The translations under genes and the position numbers were made by a program. Positions 57,108-64,000 of a stretch of DNA of 64,000 nucleotides are shown piece by piece; positions within the stretch are counted from its first letter, which is position 1, and every line of letters begins with the position of its first letter. The notes under the pieces were generated by a model. It did no database searches. It was given only the letters and a program-made list of their open reading frames with translations, and was not told the origin of the DNA. Source of the stretch: Aplectana chamaeleonis (lineage: Eukaryota > Nematoda > Chromadorea > Rhabditida > Cosmocercidae); NCBI GenBank assembly GCA_029168955.1, contig JAPDOI010001871.1, positions 1-64,000 of the forward strand. Reading direction: 5' to 3'.

Positions 57108-58333
57108 TTTCGGCAGTTTCCGTTATGATTCTCCCAACTGAACTTGCCGTGCACACCTAATCTATCTCATCCCCTAAAGCACCGCTTTTCACAGTGTCTT
57201 TTGCAATAACGACTCGTCCAAAGATGTGCACCATTGCATCAACGGTGAGTATTTTTCAGGAAGCTGTCTCCTTTTCGATGTGATTCTTGGCTCGTTGTTT
57301 TGAGTGAAACCTCAAGTAACGAAAACCAGCATGAAACCCTGAACTTAAAGTGATGTATGTGTTATTCGAAAACATTCCGTAAGATGGCACAGCAGCTACT
57401 GATAGGCGGAGAAGGAAAAAGAAGATTACAATCACTTTATGAGGACATTTATGGGTTGATTTAATGGTTTTGCCTTCTTCTTGTTCCTCTCGAAAGCTGA
57501 ATGTTGCTAGATTCGCCAGAAGTTTATGTGCCTCCTATCAGGCTCAGTGTATCAGATTGAATGAAAATTTTCAGATTGGCATAATGTAGTAACTTTGTGT
57601 TTTCATAAGCTTTCTTCCAAAATGAGCATGACCCGATTTCAAAGTGACTCGACATCTAATGGATGACATGCTAGAAGTGCTCAAACAGTGGAGACTGTCA
57701 CCTTTCAACAAGTTTTTGAGAGGCCCTTTACCACAATGATGCCTGTAGAGAAGGCTGAAGAAGGTTATGATTAGGTTGAGGTAACCAAACGAGCCGCCCA
57801 AAAATGTGCTCAGCGAAAAAAATTCTACTAGAAATCTTAAACTTCGAGAATTTACCTCTTATTTCTGGCCGAATTTCTCCCAAAAATATTGGTAATTTTC
57901 AAGGGATCTACTAGAATTCTTTCGTAATCTGTCATATTTCTCAATTTCTTTTCCAAAAATCTCTCAAAATCCTGCTATAAAACTCTACCGTAAACCGGCA
58001 GATTTCTTTCGAGTTACGGGTGTTCTCGGTGAAATATAATTAGTGATTAGGAGGTTCCGACGAAATGCCACCGCTCCGCGCTGTGATAATCGAAAACATG
58101 AGTTCACCTGAACGGAAACAGTCTACCAACATTCAGGTGGGTAGGACATATACCGATTAAGACAATTAAAAACGATTAAGAAAAACAGCCCGAGTCACCT
58201 TTCACGTGCCTCGGGGCAACCGAGTATGTCCGTGTGGCGCACTTTTGGCCGTAGGTCACGATAACTTCTACGAGTCGTTTAGGGCTATAAAGGCTACACT
58301 CTAATCACAGCAACAGGTTTCCAGTAGCAGTGG
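57108..58333. other. Intergenic, nothing recognised
   Basis: A possible tiny plus-strand exon start (ATG at about 57,222 followed by a GTGAGT donor) cannot be supported further. Confidence 0.35.
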
Positions 58334-58510
58334 ATGGGACGCCGTACAGAATCGCAAGGGTTTGGGGAGTGTGAAAGACATTATAGAAAGTGTGCAGGAC
58401 TTCGATGGGGAGTTGCAGGAGTTTTTAGAAAAGATGCAGGACGTCATAGAATGAGTGCGTGACCTCAATGGGAGTGTGTGCAAGACGTCATTGAAACTGT
58501 GCAGGACCAC
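58334..58510. repeat. Inverted, diverged island of the 42-bp satellite
   Basis: Reads in the opposite direction to the main array: GACGTCATAGAATGAGTGCG, GACATTATAGAAAGTGTGCAGG, GTGCAAGACGTCATTG, against the satellite complement GACGCCGTAGAAAGTGTG. About four units with drifted spacing. Confidence 0.7.
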
Positions 58511-58984
58511 AATAATCCCGCAAACTCCTGTGTCGCGACGTGTGCTACACTACACCCCGAGTCTGCGTTTCCGTCCTTGCAGCATCGGTTGTCACGGGAG
58601 TGTGAGTAGCCGCTAGCCCGACACGAATGAACCAGAGGACTTACGGCGTGCCCTATGCTTATGCCTGCCACGCGGAAACCGAGCATATGGAATACTACAT
58701 GTGTGTTAGTCCCTACAGCCTCCGGTCGCACACTACGCTGGTACCACGCCCTTACTCCACAAACCAGGGCCAACTCCAGGATAGGTCTGACCTAACTACA
58801 ACCGCCATTGCGCGGTACACACAAAACATAAACATTATGTCACCGAACCAAGTATACACTGTCTGTATGGTATGATATTGCTACACAACAGGACACAAGT
58901 ATTAAATATGCGTTTACCCCTTTAAAACTAAAATACGGAAGGCGGCAATAAATATATACATAAGTTAAAATACAATTGTCCTAC
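58511..58984. other. Intergenic, nothing recognised
   Basis: No gene or repeat recognised. Confidence 0.35.
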
Positions 58985-59490
58985 GTGTCAGGACGGACCT
59001 TGCCCAGCTGGAGAGGGGAGAGGACAAACTCCTACTACCTGACGAACTCCCAGGCATGGGAGGAACCGGACGCACGGGCAGTGAGGGCTGGAAGTCGACC
59101 AGGCCCCTGCTCAACCATCAGGCGATGACAGGAGCAGGGGAGGTGCGGGCAGGACGCCACCGCACGGTAGACCCTCCTCCGTACGCGGGATCGGCAGGAC
59201 GACTCGCAGGACTGACGACGATCGAAGGAAGCAGGACGTCACAGGCATGTGACGCGAACGCACGAAGAGCGGCGCACCCGATGACGGCAATCGATGACAC
59301 TGACTAAGGGGGCGTCGACACTGGCGCTCTGACTTGTCAGGCGACGGGGGTCGCGCGGATTCTGCGTCCCTGCATGATGATGCAATCCTTCTGTAGAGAT
59401 CGTGGCGGGACCAGTGACGGAAGGCCAGGCGGCTGCCTTTAGATGACTAAGTCGGACGGAAGTCACGACATCCACCGATTCCGCAAACTA
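58985..59490. other. GC-rich block of unknown origin
   Basis: Compositionally unlike its AT-richer neighbours; many GGACG, GACGA and CAGGAC words. Begins near TGTCAGGACGGACC. It could be a solo LTR or other mobile remnant, but no partner copy or target duplication is visible in the window. Confidence 0.3.
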
Positions 59491-59514
59491 ACTTATGCGT
59501 CCGGCGCACTCTTA
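59490..59514 (+). repeat. Single fragment of the 42-bp satellite
   Basis: ATGCGTCCGGCGCACTCTT equals the GGCGTCCGGCGCACTCT part of the satellite, isolated in unrelated sequence. Confidence 0.55.
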
Positions 59515-60017
59515 AAGATAGCAGACACGCTCAAAAATGGTATCGATTTTATGACATAAATCAAAGGTTTGGAGCTGGTTGTATTGGGAACTGACGAAAA
59601 AACGAACGAAGACTGTGTGCAAATAGAGGAATAACGGTTATTTTGTTATCAGGTGAAAGTTGACGAGTTTTACGGCGAGCGGTTGAAACAGCGAGTATTA
59701 GCAATGAAACGATTGAAATGGAGAAACCGATATACTCTTACAGCTTGTACTGGAACGTTAACCTCGTTGGAAGCATCAAAATCCAGCCAAAGGGACCATA
59801 TTAGTACTATCAATCTGGACGAGTTTTTATTTTGGGGCGCGATTGCAGAAGCTCAGGGGAGGGGTTGCAGAAATTTTTCGCTTTGCATTGCTGAAATTTA
59901 GTAGTTCTGACTGGTATTTGACGCTTCCAACGGCGTGAGCAGTCTACTAGGAACCATGCGACTTCAGAAACATAATTATCTCAACAACTTTTTCGAGCGT
60001 GTCTGCTGCCTTTAAAT
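59515..60017. other. Spacer, no gene recognised
   Basis: Plus-strand open frame at 59,653-59,901 (KVDEFYGERLKQRVLAMKRL) has no recognised motif. Confidence 0.3.
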
Positions 60018-60163
60018 GGATCCCACATAGGTCGGGCGCACTGCAATTAGGGTCACACACATTTTTTCGGCGTCCGCCGCTCTTACATGAGTTCCGTACA
60101 CTTTCTACGGCGCTCGGCACACTGCCATCGGTGTCCCGCACATTTTTTTCGGCGTCCAGCGCA
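60018..60163. repeat. Diverged island of the 42-bp satellite (about 3.5 units)
   Basis: GGTCACACACATTTTTTCGG, TTCCGTACACTTTCTACGG and GTCCCGCACATTTTTTTCGG recur at 42-bp spacing. The last unit ends GGCGTCCAGCGCAC and passes without a break into GGACGGAC. Confidence 0.9.
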
Positions 60164-62583
60164 CGGACGGACGGACGGCCGGACGGACGGACGGACGGAC
60201 GGACGGACGGAAGGACGGACGGACGGACGGACGGACGGACGGACGGACGGACGGACGGAACGGACGGACGGACGGACGGACGGACGGACGGACGGACGGA
60301 CGGACGGACGGACGGACGGACGGACGGACGGACGGACGGACGGACGGACGGAACGGACGGACGGACGGACGGGACGGACGGACGGACGGACGGACGGACG
60401 GATGGACGGACGGACGGAAGGGATTCGGACGGACGGAATGGACGGAAGGACGGACGGACGGACGGACGGAACGGACGGACGGACGGAAGGACGGAAGGAC
60501 GGACGGACGGAAGGACGGAACGGACGGACGGACGGACGGACGGACGGACGGACGGACGGACGGACGGACGGACGGACGGACGGACGGACGGACGGACGGA
60601 CGGACGGACGGACGGACGGACGGGAGGACGGACGGACGGACGGACGGACGGACGGACGGACGGAAGGACGGGCGGATTGACGGACGGACGGACGGACGGA
60701 CGGACGGACGGACGGACGGACGGACGGACGGACGGATTTCAGGACGGACGGACGGACGGACGCACGGACGGACGGACGGCCGGGCGGAAGGCCGGCCGGA
60801 CGGACGGACGGACGGACGGACGGACGGACGGACGGACGGACGGACGGACGGACGGACGGACGGAAGGACGGACGGACGGAAGGACGGACGGACGGACGGA
60901 CGGACGGACGGACGGACGGACGGACGGACGGACGGACGGACGGACGGACGGACGGACGGACGGACGGACGGACGGACGGACGGACGGACGGACGGACGGA
61001 CGGACGGACGGACGGACGGACGGACGGACGGACGGACGGGACGGACGGACGGACGGACGGACGGACGGACGGACGGACGGACGGACGGACGGACGGACGG
61101 ACGGACGGACGGACGGATTTGACGGACGGACGGACGGACGGACGGACGGACGGACGGACGACGGACGGACGGACGGACGGACGGACGGACGGACGGACGG
61201 ACGGACGGACGGACGGACGGACGGACGGACGGACGGACGGACGGACGGACGGACGGACGGACGGACGGACGGACGGACGGCCGGACGGGCGGAAGGACGG
61301 ACGGACGGACGGACGGACGGACGGAAGGACGGACGGACGGAAGGACGGAAGGACGGACGGACGGAAGGACGGAAGGACGGACGGACGGAAGGACGGAAGG
61401 ACGGACGGACGGAAGGACGGAACGGACGGACGGACGGACGAATGGAACGGACGGACGGACGGACGGACGGACGGACGGATTGGACGGACGGACGGACGGA
61501 CGGACGGACGGACGGATCGGACGGACGGACGGAATGGACGGACGGATCGGACGGACGGACGGACGGACGGACGGACGGACGGAAGGACGGACGGATCGGA
61601 CGGATCGGAAGGACGGACGGACGGAAGGACGGACGGACGGAAGGACGGAATGGACGGATCGGACGGAAGGACGGAACGGACGGATCGGACGGCCGGAGGG
61701 ACGGACGGACGGACGGACGGACGGACGGACGGACGGACGGACGGACGGACGGACGGACGGACGGACGGACGGACGGACGACGAACGGACGGACGGACGGA
61801 CGGACGGACGGACGGACGGACGGACGGACGGACGGACGGAATGGACGGACGGACGGAAGGACGGACGGACGGACGGACGGACGGACGACGGACGGACGGA
61901 CGGACGGACGGACGGACGGACGGACGGACGGACGGACGGACGGATGACGGACGGACGGAAGAAGCGGACGGACGGACGGAAGGACGGAAGGACGGAACGG
62001 ACGGACGGACGGATCGGAAGGACGGAATGGACGGAATGGACGGAAGGACGGATGGACGGAAGGACGGAAGGACGGATTGGACGGACGGACGGACGGACGG
62101 ACGGACGGACGGACGGACGGACGGACGGACGGATTGGACGGACGGACGGACGGACGGACGGATTTGATCGGACGGACGGACGGACGGACGGACGGACGGA
62201 CGGACGGACGGATCGGACGGAATGGACGGACGGATTTGGACGGAAGGACGGACGGAATGGACGGACGGACGGAAGGACGGAAGGACGGACGGACGGAAGG
62301 ACGAATGGACGAATGACGGACGGACGGACGGAAGGACGGACGGAAGGACGGACGGACGGAAGGACGGAACGGACGGAAGGACGGAAGGACGGACGGACGG
62401 AACGGACGGAACGGACGGAACGGACGGAACGGACGGAACGGACGGAACGGACGGAACGGACGGAACGGACGGAACGGACGGAACGGACGGAACGGACGGA
62501 ACGGACGGACGGACGGACGGACGGACGGACGGACGGACGGACGGACGGACGGACGGACGGACGGACGGACGGACGGACGGACG
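60164..62583. repeat. (GGAC)n tetranucleotide array, 2.4 kb
   Basis: Almost pure GGAC repeats with variants GGAAC, GGAAG, GGATC and GGATTTC, mostly as inserted or changed units. The array is open in all three frames on both strands because four bases cycle through three frames (RTDG-type on plus, VRPS-type on minus), so the long open frames are artefacts. Confidence 0.98.
62380..62510. repeat. 9-bp sub-array within (GGAC)n
   Basis: Regular GGACGGAAC units, about 13-14 copies, showing a secondary expansion of an irregular GGAAC unit. Confidence 0.9.
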
Positions 62584-63074
62584 GGCACCACTCTCCTTTA
62601 TTACTATAGTATGATATCTCGAATTCATTTCTAATGAATACATTTTCCTTCAAATAGCCACTTCAATGAGCAGTTCTCTGTTTTCCGTTTTTTTTTTTCT
62701 AGTGGCTCTGACTCTATTAGATCCTCGTCTAATTGGGGTAGTCAAGGTTCCAGTTTTCGTTTTTTTGTTCCTTGTGAGACGATGTTGCTACATTTCTATG
62801 TTGCTCAAGTGCGCCCATGACAGCGACTCCTGAATGCCGTCTTATCAAAGGAAATTCCTGTCCGCATTTGCGGATAGCTGCTGTTGCAACACGCAGCTGA
62901 GGATAATCGAGGCGGTACACATTGGTACCAGTCTGATTAATTCCGGTCACAGCATGATTTCGGGAGGCGTGCGTGTCGCAACGGTGGTTGTCTCCGGATG
63001 GATCTTTCACCCCCGATAAGGACAGTAAGCGCACTCCTAATTCGCTTTTTCTCACTGCTGAATTGATTAATATT
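62584..63074. other. 5' flank of the gene at 63,089
   Basis: Unique sequence. Open frames on both strands at 62,729-63,055 have no recognised motif. A promoter cannot be located by eye. Confidence 0.35.
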
Positions 63075-63087
63075 TCTATGTTACAGG
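63075..63087 (+). promoter_or_regulatory. Likely 3' splice acceptor before the start codon
   Basis: TTCTATGTTACAG ends 2-3 bp before the ATG at 63,089. In nematodes an acceptor right before the start codon is usual for spliced-leader trans-splicing. It could instead be an ordinary cis acceptor. Confidence 0.5.
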
Positions 63088-63088
63088 C

Positions 63089-63198
63089 ATGCTGAAACTA
63101 GTTTGGATTGCTCTGATCGCTCAGGCCTTGGCATCAGAATTACCTTCAGAGTTAGTGAAGATCGATCCTCAAACGCGACTGGTGCTGTTTGGAACACG
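63089..63198 (+). CDS. First exon of a secreted or membrane protein gene, partial
   Basis: Encodes MLKLVWIALIAQALASELPS followed by ELVKIDPQTRLVLFGT. The first 16 residues form a typical signal peptide with an A-x-A type cleavage (QALAS). The exon ends ACACG/GTGAGG in phase 2; unspliced, the frame stops at once (CGG TGA), so splicing is needed. After the signal, the short (R)LVLFGTR is reminiscent of the strand before the RHG motif of histidine acid phosphatases, but the RHG itself would be in the next exon, which is not seen. Family assignment is therefore only a guess. The rest of the gene probably lies beyond 64,000. Confidence 0.55.
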
Positions 63199-63205
63199 GT
63201 GAGGT

Positions 63206-63655
63206 TTAAGGGCCGTGTTCACGATGATTGTCTTACTCGAGTTCAACTTGAAAACGGGGTTGTTCTGTCGTGAGCTGTCGAGTAGTGAAGAAACAGTTAA
63301 GAAAAGCGCTTAGAATAAGCTAAAAGAGCGGTTTCTAGGGTTCATGACATGGACGAGCTTACGGGCCCTGCTAGTTTCCGCAAGCGCGCGCTAATGGCGA
63401 AATGTGCGTGAGTGAATTGGGATGGACATGACAGAGTTTCTTGGCAAGTTGCCGCCGAAAAGATCCGCTACGCCACAAGCTCCTCAGAACGGTGCGGGGC
63501 GGGCTAGCGTACTGGGCTAACGAAATCTTCACTTCGCCGTAGTTTCTATCGATTTTTTTTCGATGCTTTCTTCGACCTTATCCCCTCCAGCATTTTCCAG
63601 CGTAGTGTTTCACACTGAAAATCAAAACGAGATTTATTATGAACACTGCCTTTAA
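63206..63655. mobile_element. Family-P-like foldback in the first intron
   Basis: Left TTAAGGGCCGTGTTCACGAT, right (reversed) TTAAAGGCAGTGTTCATAAT. Related to the TTAAAGGCATCGTCCACGGA ends at 40,976. About 450 bp, beginning 8 bp after the exon. Confidence 0.6.
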
Positions 63656-64000
63656 ATAAGGAAGGTGATTTGAGCACAGCGAAAACATCTGAATTTGGCG
63701 ATAGCTGAAAACTATTCATCTCTTTGACCCATATGACTTGTGGTCCCAGTACGCGAAGAGGAAGCCGTGGTCGAGTTGGCCGTTTAGACGCGAGGCACGC
63801 AAGGCGCAAACCCACTGCGTTCACGCCGCTGGTCCCTTTAGACATGCTTAAGGTGCAGTCGCGGCGCGGGGCGACTTTTGGAGAATCTATGTAGGTCGGG
63901 TCGCAACGCGACGTGGCATCGCATTTCCTTCAGAGTCGGTCTCGCCTGAGATTGAAAGTGCCGCCTCAATTGGTGATCGCGGCTCTGCTGCTAGCGGTAA
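63656..64000. other. Probable intron or intergenic, nothing recognised
   Basis: GC-rich from about 63,850. No next exon of the upstream gene found. Confidence 0.35.

Noticed and set aside
59999..62653. Long open frames of TDGR/VRPS-type peptides on both strands
   Set aside because: Direct by-product of (GGAC)n; every frame is open.

Overview
The window looks like repeat-rich nematode nuclear DNA, probably from a strongylid-type (clade V) worm. This is inferred from a split carbohydrate-sulfotransferase-like gene of the nematode type with a 56-nt intron and TTTTCCAG/TTTTACAG acceptors, an exon resembling a nematode chemoreceptor, a mariner transposon, and many small inverted-repeat elements. 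Nothing bacterial was seen: no operons, no rRNA, no CRISPR.

Layout. Positions 1-14,828 are one tandem satellite with a 42-bp unit (about 350 units). It is ragged on the left and organised into higher-order cassettes on the right. Positions 18,473-24,437 are a nest of insertions: a LINE reverse-transcriptase fragment is split by a 5.7-kb LTR retrotransposon with intact-looking LTRs, a Gag and a protease but no reverse transcriptase or integrase. The Gag region is itself split by a 1.2-kb inverted-repeat element (holding a further 465-bp element) and by a 185-bp element with a 9-bp target duplication. Positions 24,438-28,690 hold diverged repeats and three foldback elements.

Positions 28,691-39,725 carry the only convincing host genes: a chemoreceptor-like exon on the minus strand and a sulfotransferase-like gene on the plus strand. 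The latter's exons at about 29,590, 32,435, 35,158, 35,361, 39,426 and 39,639 have mostly compatible splice phases and carry both PAPS-binding motifs. Its introns are packed with a mariner (holding two other elements), a TA-flanked element (holding another element with a 9-bp duplication), two minisatellites and a foldback element. Its 5' exon has an unresolved donor or stop, so it may be a pseudogene.

Positions 39,726-60,000 are mostly gene-poor, with dispersed foldback elements, a (TACA)n microsatellite, and small diverged islands of the 42-bp satellite at 46.2-47.0 kb, 58.3-58.5 kb (inverted) and 60.0-60.2 kb. The last island runs directly into a 2.4-kb (GGAC)n array ending at 62,583. At the right edge (63,089) is the first exon of a secreted-protein gene whose first intron contains another foldback element.

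Main observation: several minisatellite-like arrays of different sequence (main satellite; 35.65 kb; 36.73 kb; 47.1 kb; the ends of the element at 33.4-34.3 kb) all use a unit of about 41-45 bp, mostly 41-43, close to four DNA helical turns. Almost all long open frames in the window are by-products of repeats whose period is a multiple of three or that stay open after frame rotation; they are not annotated as genes.
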